From positions 496,001-560,000 of the forward strand of contig NW_020825330.1 of the NCBI RefSeq assembly GCF_003286085.1: 64,000 nt of DNA. Reading direction: 5' to 3'. Positions 46,501 to 58,191 of the stretch are shown here, in pieces. Origin of the DNA: Drosophila persimilis. Its lineage: Eukaryota > Arthropoda > Insecta > Diptera > Drosophilidae. The notes under the pieces are model-generated. The model was given only the letters and a program-made list of their open reading frames with translations. It was not told where the DNA came from and made no database searches. Each line of letters starts with the position of its first letter. Position 1 is the stretch's first letter. The translations under genes were made by a program, and so were the position numbers.

Positions 46501-48081
46501 AAGTGAATCTCGCTCCTTGAACACCCTTCCCTTGTGGAAGGTGGAACGGAGAACTCTGTGACGAGCAAAGAGGTGAGGAGCGGGGAGTGGGTATACACTT
46601 GTGTGGCGCACTGTCCACCTGATGTTGTTTCAGATGTTTCTTCAGCAGTGTGCTGCGAATTGGGGCAAGCAGCTGCCTCTCAGCTTCCTCGGTAAATACT
46701 CGTGGCAGTAAAACTTGAAACTCGATTTCGAGCTCTAATAATTCGCGTTAGCTTTCTAACTTCATGTCCTGTCAGATGCTGGGAGCCTCGCGAACTTATT
46801 TTTGGATACTTGTTCGTTCCTCCCGCCTTGTGCTAACTCTCGCACGCCGCCATTCCCTTCCTTCCGCACTTTTGCCCACCACCTGTCTCCCTCTGCCTCT
46901 CCCTCTCCTTCTCTCTCGCTCTCGCTCTCGCTCAAAAGAGAGAGGCTTTTAAATGTGACTTTTGTCATGCATTTGTCGCCGGTGCTGGCTGTGTGCTGCC
47001 CTTGTCGTCGTCGTCGTCGTCGTCGTCGTCACTGGGCCGGAAGTTGGTTTCAAACTGTTGGCAAATGAGTTTCCGTTTGCGAGGGAGGTTTCCTGCCCAG
47101 CCCCCTGCCCTGCCCAGCCCTGGCCTGCCCAGCCCTGTCCTCGTTATTATTGTTGTTGTTGTTGTTGTTGACTTGCTGGCCTGCCTCTGGGTTTTTTGTT
47201 CATTTGCCGCTACACACTTGCACAGTTAGCAGAAGTTTATTAATTTGCTTCGCCTTGGGTTTGTTTTGTTTCTATTTCGTATAAATGGCCAGCGCGTATG
47301 TTTCGCATTTGTGTGTCAGTTTGTGTTTAAGGGAGCTCCCTAGATCTGTGTGTGTGTGTGTGTGTGTGTGGGTGTGTGTGGGTGCCTCTCTTTTCAAAAA
47401 GAGAGTGGAGGGGTATACTGGATATGTGCCGAAAGTGGATGCATGTGACACCGAGGATATATCTATATATATCCTTGATCGGCCCCAGCCACGCGCCTGC
47501 CCATTCTCCCGCTCTCTCTCTCCCTCACACACGCTCTTCTCCGTGCAAAGACTGTAGGCAGCGGGTCGCTAAAACAGATCTGAAGCCCCGCACGCGCCCT
47601 CTGAGAAGAGCTTTGCCTAAACTCTGGGAAAACTCACTCCCATGGCCGGCAATCTGTGCGTTTGCGCAGTGATGAATTAATTCACTTTGTTGGTTTTCCC
47701 TGGACAGAGGCGCAGGGACAGCCAGGCAGCCAGGCAGCCAGACAGCCAGGAAGCCAGGAGGAACTGCCACAATACTGCCTGATGCCAGGCTCTAGTCATA
47801 TTTATGGGCGCCCTTTACGTACCCCTTTAGCCCAGTTGTGCCCCAGATGTAGATGCATTAAAGTCGCTGTCGCGGATGCCCGCCCCGACAAGGAACACAT
47901 AAATGATTGATTGCCTGATTGATTGAGTCATTCAATTATAAACCAGGCCAATTCAGGTCATCTTCCGTTCCCGTGCCCGTGCCCGCTCCCGTGCCCCTCT
48001 CCGTTGCCTCCGACTTCTTTTATCGTGTCCGACGATATTTTAGATTACGCGACCTCGACTCCTTGCAGCGTCAGTGCCCTC

Positions 48082-48119
<38 letters not shown>

Positions 48120-51089
48120 TTTGTCAGTCTATATATGTACTTTTGTACACACAACCATGACGTCGGTTCAGCTTACATTCAATTTGCATTCATAAATGGA
48201 TCTTTCATGTCACTCGATGCTGCCGTGGGTGTCGCAGCGTTTGCTGCATTTTCCTGTTTTCAAAATTTGATTAACGAGAATTCCATGACGAGTGTCAGGG
48301 CATGCCAGGCCATGCCAGGGGGCAGCATGTTCCGTGCAATGGGCATGGCGTATTGGGACCCACATAAAAGGTCTAGGAAAAATAGCAGAAAAGACAGTAC
48401 CATAAAGATAGAAATATCGTAGGACATTTGAGAGATTTTCGAAAATTTCTCCATTGGATATCCGATTAAAAAGCGTGCGTTTGCGGGAGATACGGTAGTA
48501 GCTGTTTTTACGTATACGTATTACGTATACGTGTTTTCGAACCGATAATTCTTGTTGGCTTTTCACTGGATTTTGTGCTGTGCGGAGCTCCGAGGGTACC
48601 CAATGCGCTGAAGGATGTGCTAGACAGAGTTTTGTGGAGCAGCTTGCGCCTTCGGTCGGGTTTGCTGGCCGCCTCCTATTCAGTCGGACCGTTAAGGTGT
48701 CCGATAGCGAAACTTGCTTTTCTCAAGGGCTCATGCGAGAGGAAAGACCTTTTCGGGTTTGCGAAAAGATGGAGAAGGAGAGACTACTGGCAAGTCAGTT
48801 CCTTCTTACGGCAGGATCTTCCGAATCTTCTACGAATACAGCTGATGCAATAATCAAAGCAATCCTGTGTTTTCGCGCCAAGTTTATCTGGGGGTCAGCT
48901 CCATCTTAACCCAAAGTCGAGCACCCGGCCCTCGGTCGCTCACAAATGCTGCTCACAAATTAAAGAGCCGACTGCCAGCCCCTGGCACAACAGCGGAGCA
49001 GGCGACTCGACTGGGTTGGAACGGCGGGGCCTCGCCCGGGGAGGGGGCAAGCAGAGGTCGATGGGTCGATGTGGGGAAAGTGCGTGTGCTAATGTCAAAA
49101 TGGTTGTATGTACACGGACACGGACCCGGACACGCACACGGACACGCACACGGACACGCACACAGACACCCACACGCACAAACAAACAAGTAAACACGCA
49201 CACAAGCAGCGAAAAAGAGAAAAAGAAACTTGCAGGCAGCCGCCGCCCCCGTGTTTCGTCATTTAATTCCCACTGGGAGCAGCCTGCCACCCATCCAGCC
49301 AGTCTGCCACCCATCCTGCCAGCCAGCACTGCAGTGCAGTGCAGTCCTTGCATGGGTTTGAGCCTCTCCTCTCCGACAGATTGCAGCTGCCAGCTATGAT
49401 CCGTTGATAAAAATAAATAACATAACGTACATGCGTCTCGCTTTGCGTCATTTGCGACGTCAGGAGCCAACAGGAGCTCCTGGGACTGGTCCTGGGACTG
49501 GTCCTGGGTTTGGTCCTGGGCTTGGTCGTGGGTCTGGTGGTGTGGATTTGCCGTCTCCAGTGACTCCAGTGATGGGTTCTATTTTTAAACAATCATCGGT
49601 TTTGTTTTCGTTGTATCGGTGCACTGCAAACGTGCAACATACGCACATACATACGCACATACATACGCACATACATACGCACATACATACGCACATACAT
49701 ATGTACATGTGTTCAAGTAATTAAAAGTATTTTATGGTACTCGTGGAAATACATGTGCGCACATCCGTATGCTGGAGATTCCCAGAATAACAAAAAAAAT
49801 AAAAAAATAAATGGAAAAATCAGGACAGCAACTACGCAGCAGTCTAAAGTCCCGTTCGTTACTTCCTGAGAGTGAGAGGTGGAGAGGGAGACGGGAGACG
49901 GGAGACGGGGAGAGGGAGAGGGAGAGGGAGAGTGCCAGGGAGAGTCGTCTCCAGGCCCTCCCTCGGCTCTGGGGAGCTCTCCAGCCTCGGCTTCGGAGCT
50001 TCTCGAGTTGTCGGCTCTCTTCAGGTCGAGTCGAACCGCGTCATGGGGTGGCGCATCGGCGCACTTGCATGTACATGTATGTATGTGTATGTGTGTAAGC
50101 CGGCTGTCGCAATATACATGTACATGTGTGTGTGTGTGTGTGTGTGTGATTGTATGCAAATTTTCATTTTTATCGCTTGACCCGAATAATTGAAAAACAG
50201 GCTAAAAATAGAGAGATTTCTCGGTATCAGACGGCATCAACAGAATAAACAAAGGGACAGCTGATTACAGCTTACAGAAATAGTATACTCTGCAAATATG
50301 AGAGAGAGCGACCCACTGGGGCACCGGAGCCATCAATCGATCCCTCTTTGTGGGCTACATGTACCTCATCCCCGGGGAGTGGAGTGGAATGGAAGGGAAA
50401 TGTGGGGGGCAGCTCCCTGCACCCCTCCCTTCAACACAGATCACGACGCACCACTTCAAGGTGCTGATCGTCGAGCCACAGGTCCATGTCCCGGTGGATT
50501 TGGCCTGTAACAAGAGTATTCTAGTAGTTTAGCACAGCACTTGGGTAGATGTCAGCTGCAATGCTGCTTTAAATAATATGTAAGCGTTTTGTTGTCCTTG
50601 CAGGTCTTCAGCTGCACACGCCGCCCCCTGCTCCAGAGGCGCCTGGCAGAGGCAAGTGGCACCTGGCGAGAGGAGGCCCTAGGAGACATCATCGAGCACC
50701 AGCCGCCGTCACGCGGAGGCCATGGAAACGTACTATGGATGAATGGAGGCCCACTGAACATTTCTGAGGAGGGGAGCAGGAGCAGGAACCGAAACCGCAA
50801 CCGAAAGGAACCGAAAGGAACCGGATTCCCAATCGATTCAGAGCAATCTGAATTCTGAAGTCTGAGATCTGAGGTCTGAAAGGAAGGATATTTTACGGAG
50901 CGCCGCGACAGTGTAGGGGCTTCGCTAGTGCTAGTGCGTGCCACTTGGTGGCAAGGGGGCGTGGAACCACCGCATCTGATCGAATCATGAAGCATTGTAA
51001 GAAAAAGTCCACCCCTTGCCGTCACCGAGTCCGCATGGAATGGAATCCTTAGACTTTTCTCTGTTCTTCTCTGGTTCTCTGCTTCACAG
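40069..51089 (+). other. Putative 5' non-coding exons and long first intron of the RGS gene
   Basis: The acceptor GCTTCACAG at 51081-51089 starts the exon that carries the RGS start codon. Candidate first exons end at 40246 and 40651. The 10.4 kb between holds many simple repeats: (GTTCT)n near 40660-40710 and 41600-41630, (GT)n at 43508-43537, GCAGAGCAGGGCAGG at 43700-43745, ATGCATC tandem at 44842-44868, (CA)n at about 45319-45344, (GTCGTC)n at 47005-47030, (CA)n at 48084-48117, (GGACAC)n at 49114-49160 and (ACATACATACGC)n at 49640-49700. ATG-containing frames exist but only 50440-50858 looks coding-like. Confidence 0.4.
50440..50858 (+). other. Coding-like island in the RGS 5' intron, unresolved
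   Basis: Two blocks have a fly-like third-position G/C bias. Block A (50440-50532, after TTCAACACAG) reads THHFKVLIVEPQVHVPVDLA and stops at 50530. Block B (50604-50858, after TGTCCTTGCAG) reads VFSCTRRPLLQRRLAEASG and continues through EEALGDIIEH to a stop at 50858. A donor at 50524 (GTAGTT, weak) would join them in phase 0. Block A also has an open minus-strand frame behind a good acceptor (IHRDMDLWLDDQHLEVV ending in TGA), so even the strand is uncertain. It may be an alternative 5' coding exon pair, a small separate gene or a decayed exon. No family is recognised. Confidence 0.3.
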
Positions 51090-51362
51090 CAAGTGTTTCC
51101 ATACACAAGGACATGATGGAATTCGGCTAACTGCAGCAGAAGCACTGCAGCAACTGTGATCCAGCTCGAGGATTACGCAGCAATCAAAATTTAAGAGCGC
51201 AACCGAACGCACAACCGCAGAAAGCAATCCGCAATTCAAGTATTCCAATAGCAGTATCAAAAGCGTAGTTAGAGTAGCGCCCAGTAGCCATCATCATCAG
51301 ACCAGCACCTCAGACGCAGCGACGGCGGCTGCGATACCGAGACCCTAGCGGGTGACGCGGCC

Positions 51363-54300
51363 ATGGAACCTCCCGGTGGGGTGCCGCCCGACAAGGACCG
51401 ACAGCTAGTGCTCAGAAACTCAGCCCAGTCGGCTCCCGGTTCCGTTCCCATTGTCGTCGCCGCCCCGAATGCCGGACACGGAACAACGTCGGCGGCTGCG
51501 AACCCTCAGGAGCAGTCCAGCAGTCAATCCACGCACTTGCCACAGTCCATTAAGCCGACGACACTGAGCCTGCAACCACATGGAGGCGTGCATGCCACGG
51601 CCACGGCCACGGCCGCGCAGCTATCTCCATCGGCCGCCGCGAACAACAATGCGGCGGCAACTGCCGCAACGGCTACGAGCAGCGGGAGCGGGAACGCCAA
51701 CAGCGGCAATAGTCCTGCGCTGGCGTCCACCGCCACGGCCATATCCGCCACAACGCAGGCAGCGACCGCATTTAGCGGCAGTTCCGTGGGCCACCATCAC
51801 TTGCAGCACCACCAGCATCCGCACGCCCATTCACAGCCCGCAACGCACCAACAACAACTGCTGCATGCACTACCCCATCAGCAGTCCCAGGCGGCGGCAC
51901 CAGCCACGGCGCCAGCAGCGGCACCAGCAACGGCAACGGCAACGGCAACGGCGTCACACCACCACCATCACAGCTCCATCTCCGGGCCTGGTGGTTCGGG
52001 CAGTGGAGGACTGCTTGCAGGTGCGGGCAGTGGTTCCGGAGGTGGCAACCCACAGCAAACCATTGAGAAGCTCTCCCGACCAATGGCCTTCGACAAGGTG
52101 GGTAGAGGGATCCCAATACCGATATAGAGATAGACAAAGACATAGACATAGACATATATACAGATGTACGCAGATACTTATTTTTGTATACTTTTATGGC
52201 AGATGGAGGTGCTGGTGCGCGAGATGCAGGATCAAGAACATGGTGTACCCGTGCGACAACAGAAAATGTTCCTTACATCTATACCATACGCGTTTATGGG
52301 TAAGCATTAGGGGTAGCATCATCATCCACAGCCCATTAATCGTTAATTACTTACAGGATACGATCTGATCGAATGGCTTATGGACCGATTGCAAATTGAG
52401 GAATCGGAGGCCCTGAACATTGCCAACCAGCTGTGTCTGCACGGGTACTTCTTTCCGGTGAACGACTCAAAGACGCTGACCGTGAAGGACGACTCATCGC
52501 TGTACCGCTTCCAGACCCCCTATTACTGGCCGTGGCAGCACAAGGCCCCGGATAACGTGGAGTATGCCATATATTTGGCCAAGCGATCGCTACGCAATAA
52601 ACAGCGCCATGCGCTCGAAGACTACGAGGCCGAGGCCTTGTCCTCACTGCATAAGAATCTGAAGGGCAAATGGGACTTTATATCGATGCAGGCCGAGGAG
52701 CAGGTGCGCTTGGCCAAGGAGCGCAAGAAGGGGGACAAGATTGTTGGAGACTCGCAGGAGCGGGCCTACTGGCGCGTACACCGTCCACCCCCCGGCCAGT
52801 TCACGCCCCTGGAGCCCTGTCCAGTGCCGTCGCGCGACCGCCAGGGCTTCAAACCCAACAAGAAAAAGACTGTCGACGATGTACAGCGAGAGGTCGACTA
52901 CTTGAGCAAGTCCCTGAACCGAACGCGAATGAAGATGTCGCAGGCCTGCGAGTCACTGGTCTGCTACTCGGAGACCTTCAGTGAATACGACTTCTTTCTG
53001 CAGCCGGCGCTGCCCTCGAACCCCTGGGTCACCGAGGACATTACCTTTTGGCAGCTGAACAACACCTTCGTGGACATTCCCACTGAGAAACGAGTGAAGC
53101 GGTGGGCCATTTCCATCGAGGAGCTGGTCTCGGATCCGACGGGTCTGCAGGAGTTCACGACCTTCCTCGAGAAGGAGTACTCGCACGAGAACATTCGTTT
53201 CTGGATTGCTGTCAACCGCTTGCGTCGATCCGCCCACTCCCAGGTGGCACGGAAGGTCAACGAGATCTACGAGTGAGTGCATCATTTCCCTGTAATTGCA
53301 ATCATTAATTGATTGGTTGCCATTTTGCAGGGAATTTCTGAAGCCTGGAGCACCCTGCGAGATAAACATCGATGGAAAAACGATGGAAAGTGTGCTTCGC
53401 GGTCTCAAGAACCCATCGCGGTTCACCTTCGACTCGGCCTCAGAGCACATTTACATGTTGCTACTGAAAAAGGACTGCTACCCTCGCTTTATACGATCGG
53501 AGCACTACAAGCGTTTGCTGGACACTGGCATCCAGCCCTCGTACAAGAAGCGTTTCTTCAATTTCGGAGGCGTCAGCGGAGCCAAGAAGAAGATGACAGC
53601 TGCCCTGTCCAGTCAGCCGAACCTGGGGGATGCGGGGGGGTCGAAGGGGTCCAGCAGTGCGGCAGGCGGCACGGGCTCCATGATGCAGGCACCGCCACCC
53701 GGCAGCCTGGCACGGCGTCGTGGCAGCGACCGCAGTCTGACGGGCTCAGCGCATGAGCTGGCCGTGATTGGGGTGAACAAGGAGGCAGGTTCCAAGGTAC
53801 CGCACTCCCATTCCCAGAGCAATCTCAGCGAGATTCCTTTTAGGTAAGCTGGCTTCTGAGGACGCTCGAGAGAGAGTGTGCGAGAGAGTGAGAGAAAGGC
53901 TGTGTGCATCTTACATTTATCAATTGATTTATTTATCACTTAATCATTTAATTTGCTTCGATTCTGAACAACCAAGCAAACGCCTAGGCTAGCAGCATTT
54001 TTTTCTGGTTCTGTTCTTGTTTTTAAGTCGTTATCAAGCGCGAAGCATTGCGTTTTAATATACATATAGATATATTGTAGTACATAACGTACATATTTAC
54101 ATATTTATCATTGATTTACTTATTTATTTATTGTATTTTCACGGTTCACGGTTCACCGTTCACGACTCACGATGCGTTCGACCCTTATGAACATTCCTCA
54201 AAATTCAACAACAACATTCGAACCGAAACATGCAATCCATTTGAACAATTGATAACCGAACAATACCGAAATACGATTATTACTGTGTAATGTGTTACTA

Positions 54301-56064
54301 AATATATCATACAATATGTCATACATCACACACGCACCACTGCAGTAGCGATTCTATTTATCGAGGCGATATGCCGCAGCCCCATCGCCACACGGCGATC
54401 ATGGATGTTGGGATCTATGCTGCCTACGGCGGGAATCGCGAAAGTAGTTTACAGGCACTCCCGTAAGACATACATAATTTCTTTTTGATTGGGTTGATTA
54501 TTCAAATCGCATTATATCACTTGTAACAAACCAACAACGAATTGTTCAAACCTATTTTCCTGTTATCCACAATATGCTAGTGTTTCTCCTCTCCTGTTGT
54601 ATTGTCGTTCGATCTGCTGTGACCCCTGAACCCCCAACCCAGACCTGACCCAACCCGTTCTTCCATTTGTAATGTTAAATTTTTGTTTGTCGCTCTCTCC
54701 CCTTCTACCCCCACACGCGAATACGAATATAATACATACATTAATCAGCTCATTAATGCTCCGGTTATCGCGAATCGCAAATCGCAAAAAGTGCGTGCTC
54801 CGGTCCTTGGCAAATCGTAAGACTCTCACGATTGAAAAACCGGTTGCCTATTCAACTAAAATATTTCAATTTGCAAGAGAAAAACACAATCTGCTAATCA
54901 CCTAATGCACTGTCTTTAGTGATAGCTGGAGCACACAGATCTCATTGGCGTGGCTGAGTATGGTACGATCTCCAACTGGTTGTGCTCCATTATGGGGACT
55001 AGATTCATTTGCACCAAATTAAGGGCACTCTTAGAAGCGCTTGGGACGCTTCTTCAGAACTTTCAGAAATAGATATGCGCATCATAGATCTAGGTAGAAA
55101 ATCTAGAAAACCTCCTATGGTAAATCGTGATCTAATTTTACTTTGTAGCCAGAGCGTAACCGTTTACCGAATGGCAGTAGTCCAAATGAGCCAAGGGTGC
55201 TTTCTCACCACAAATTACTTGTCGGTGAAACTAAATTACAGTCCGTACCAAGGTTGGGTCACCGTCCCACGGACAGCTCACGAGTATCTGTAGAAACTGA
55301 TGTTCTTTTCGCAACCAATGGGGGAGTAGGCGACTCTTCCCTTCCGGCACATGTGATTTATGTAAACCCAAGCCCAACTTTAGTTAATGCTTCGCCCTAA
55401 ACTGTTTACCATTTATGTTCCTTCCCGAAGGAATCAATATCCCGTCGGACCGCTGTGTTACCCGTGTCTTTTTCCTGGACTGTTTCCAAATACATACATA
55501 CTCGTACACAAAGTTGCCCATTGGACCAAAACACCCCAGACGAGAGTAACGCGAAGCTCAAACTTGTGAATCCATCGAAAACAGATCCGCAAACGATCGG
55601 AAAATGTTTTGTTTTCGATAGCTCGATAGCTGGCTTTTGCGAGCCTTGTTGGGACATCTTTTACGAACCGACTTTATGCTTTAAGCCAGCAAGGTTTAGT
55701 AATAAAAGTGAATGAATTCGTTCATTTCCGAATACTTTCGGCGAGTCTTCGTCTTCGGTCATCGTTTCCGGTTGTCTCTTGCCGGCTGTGCCGCGTTTCC
55801 AGCGATTGTTTCGTGTTTTGGTCCTTTGGGTGGCGGCATACTATTGTTTATTTGAATGCTCGAATGTTTGCTATATTGTTACATGTTGTTTGTGCATTCC
55901 GATGTGCATTCGTTTCTGATCTGGTTCTGGTTCTGATTCTGAGTTTCTCTTGTGCGCTTCCTTCCTTCCTCCCAATGTGTATATTTTCTGTTGTTGTATA
56001 CATACACACATCACACACATCACATACATATGTATATAGTACATATACATAAACTATTAATGTC

Positions 56065-56110
<46 letters not shown>

Positions 56111-58122
56111 GTATCGTATCCGGTTGTACCCACAGTCTACTGTCTACTGTCTAAAGTCTACTGTCTAATGTCTAATGTCTAATGTCTACCGTATAATTGT
56201 CTAAAGAAGCTTCCAATTCCAGAAAGAGCCATAACATTTTGCTATCTTCTCCGTACAGAGAAAACCCAAAGACGAAGTCCACCGGTCTCGACACGTTGGA
56301 GTCCACCACAGCATTAGCTGGCAACAGTAGCGCCGTTTGTCCGTGGGACGAGCCGGTGGCCATACTTCCAGCAGCTCAGGTGAAGCTCTCTGTGTGTCCC
56401 TGGGAGCAGGATACTGTGACAGATCCAGCGCCGGCGCTGGCAACGGCAACGGCACCGGCACCGGCGTCAGCTCCGGTTGCGGTACTGTCCAAGCAGACGG
56501 CTGTCACCGTACAGCCACTACGATTGACAAGGTAGGTAGATGAACGAATTACTCAATTATAAATATAATTATCTATATCTCTCTGTATATAGCACTTCGT
56601 CGGACAGCAGTGATGTGGCTGATCGCCTGCAACGAAATCTAGGCATTCGACACCAAAACACCGTCGACAGTGGAGAAACGAGCATCAAACGTCTGACTCC
56701 CAACTTTACGGAACAGCGTCGGGCATCCGTGTCCTTCACTCCAAGGTGAGGGAAGCAGTTGTCTTGTGTCCTTTTATGTTTTACGTTAAGTTGTATTTTT
56801 ATCAGCCGCAGCTCCGACTACCAGTTTGGACGCACTGCCGGTGCATGTCCGTCTACCACATCCACCACGCCCACCGTAGGAACCCAAAGCGCAGGTGTCG
56901 CCAGCAGTAATCTCACGCCACTGCAGGCTAGGAGTGCCGTCTTTGGAGGTGCCAGTGGCAGCAGCAGCTTCGTTGCAGTTGCAGCTGCCGCCAAGGATCA
57001 ACAGCCACTGACTGGCTCGGATGTGGAAACCGAAGTGGAGGAAGAACTAAACAAGCTGTCACAAGAGTCGTCGACATCGGAGTTGCCTGTGCTTGTGACT
57101 CCCACACCCACACAGACCCCGCCGCTCATAACAAAGGTCACGCCACCGCCCGAGGAGTACCTCCCCATCCAAGCAGATTCGATGGCAAATTGCTTGCAAC
57201 AGCAGCAACTCGTTGATAGCTGCGTGACACACGGGAAAGACGTGACTGTGGTAAAAGAGATACAGATCGAACTGATCGAGTCGCGTGCCTACGAAAAAGA
57301 TCTGGCCGCCACGACGCCCACCATTAAGGTTCTGGAGCTAGTTGCAACTACTCCAGGCTCCTATATCCGCTTACCCTCGGGCCAGAGTCAAGAAGCACTA
57401 ACAACAACCACCGAGGATGCCGCATTGGCCGACGACGACGAAACGGAGCAAGCAGCCCCAGCCCAGGCGCAGGTACCCCTGTCCGAAGTGTCAGAGGCTT
57501 TACAAGATGAGCTTTCACCCACCACCGATGAGTACCAAGAAGGACTGCAGTTTGGCGGCAACGACACCAAGGACGTGGTCGATGACTTTGACAGCATAGA
57601 TAGCGACATACAGCTCGGCTACATACCGCCTGCTCCCACCCCTGCTCCATCCATGGCGCCCCTGGCTGAGTTGGACGTAGACACGATGGTGGACGATGAT
57701 CCAGCGGACGAGCCTGCCAGCAGTACAGAGCGTCCGGCAGTGGCAGTGGCAGTGGCAGTGGCAGCAGCGGTAGCTCCCACGGCAACAGCAACAGCAACTC
57801 CGACATCCAGCAATGACGAGGCACGCAAGCGCCGCAAGAAACGAAACTCTGATGGCAAAAAGCACAGCTCGCAGGAGGACAAGGATAAGGATGGTGGAAA
57901 AGATGGAAGCGGAAGTGGCGGCGGCGGCGTCGTCGATCCGGAACACAATGCGGTGTGCCCCTGGGAAGACGAGTTAGTATACAATGCAATGAGTTTCTCC
58001 CCTTACCCCCACCCTGGTTAACGCGCTATCAATGTATGTATGTACCTCCAATAATCCACAGGAACGTGAGCACTAGCGATGGAACCTTCGTGAAGACATA
58101 TGCCACATTGGGCTACTTATGA
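51363..58122 (+). CDS. R7-family RGS protein (DEP-GGL-RGS) with a VCPWE-repeat C-terminal tail
   Basis: Exons are 51363-52097, 52203-52299, 52357-53272, 53331-53843, 54346-54462, 56259-56531, 56593-56745, 56806-57972 and 58062-58122; phases agree, giving 1343 residues. An in-frame TAG at 51285 fixes the start. Residues 1-245 are Ala/Ser/His-rich. The DEP domain (about 250-335) and DHEX helices follow, then a GGL domain with the conserved SNPW, which pairs with Gbeta5, then an RGS domain at about 535-655 (LEKEYSHENIRFWIAV, FTFDSASEHIY, YPRFIRSEHY) that accelerates GTP hydrolysis by Gi/o alpha. The tail, beyond normal RGS7 length, carries VCPWD at about 819, VCPWE at about 838 and VCPWE at about 1318. 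In vertebrates this motif is typical of GPR158/GPR179, which anchor RGS7. D. melanogaster CG42450 is my best guess for the orthologue. Exons 5-8 are all phase 2-2, so skippable. Confidence 0.88.
53844..54345 (+). other. RGS-gene intron 4
   Basis: Retention of this intron would stop the protein at once, because the donor reads AGG TAA in frame; that makes a form ending ...SEIPFR without the VCPWE tail. The intron contains a CGGTTCACGGTTCACC repeat near 54140-54170 and an AT-rich 3' part. Confidence 0.6.
54463..56258 (+). other. RGS-gene intron 5 (1.8 kb)
   Basis: Low-repeat sequence in its first 1.3 kb with no credible exon, then a (CA)n run at 56070-56109 and (TGTCTAA)n at about 56142-56190. 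Two acceptors close the intron: AG at 56221-56222 and AG at 56257-56258. They are 36 bases apart and both in frame, adding or dropping 12 residues (KSHNILLSSPYR) before ENPKTKS. Confidence 0.55.
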
Positions 58123-58191
58123 ATAAAACCAAATCTGTTCAAGACGGTGGTCAACAAGTTGCTGAAAAGGAAGCCGCACAAGCAAAAGTAG
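58123..58191 (+). other. In-frame 22-codon extension after the RGS-gene TGA (possible readthrough)
   Basis: After the TGA (58120-58122) the same frame stays open for 22 codons to TAG at 58189-58191. From the fifth codon on, 16 of 18 third positions are G or C, as in the exons. The peptide is basic and amphipathic (LFKTVVNKLLKRKPHKQK). The AATAAA overlapping the stop (58122-58127) could alternatively be a poly(A) signal. Translation of the extension is not shown. Confidence 0.4.

Noticed and set aside
48575-48909. Two overlapping open frames of about 100 codons with protein-like appearance
   Set aside because: The frames compete with each other, have no domain, no third-position bias and no splice sites that fit. 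Probably chance.
52670-52984. Alternative frame within RGS exon 3
   Set aside because: A shadow of the DEP/GGL coding frame, which is conserved and strongly biased.
54940-55720. Possible extra RGS exon or transposon in intron 5
   Set aside because: Some frames are open for 60-95 codons, but none has phase-compatible splice sites or a recognised domain.
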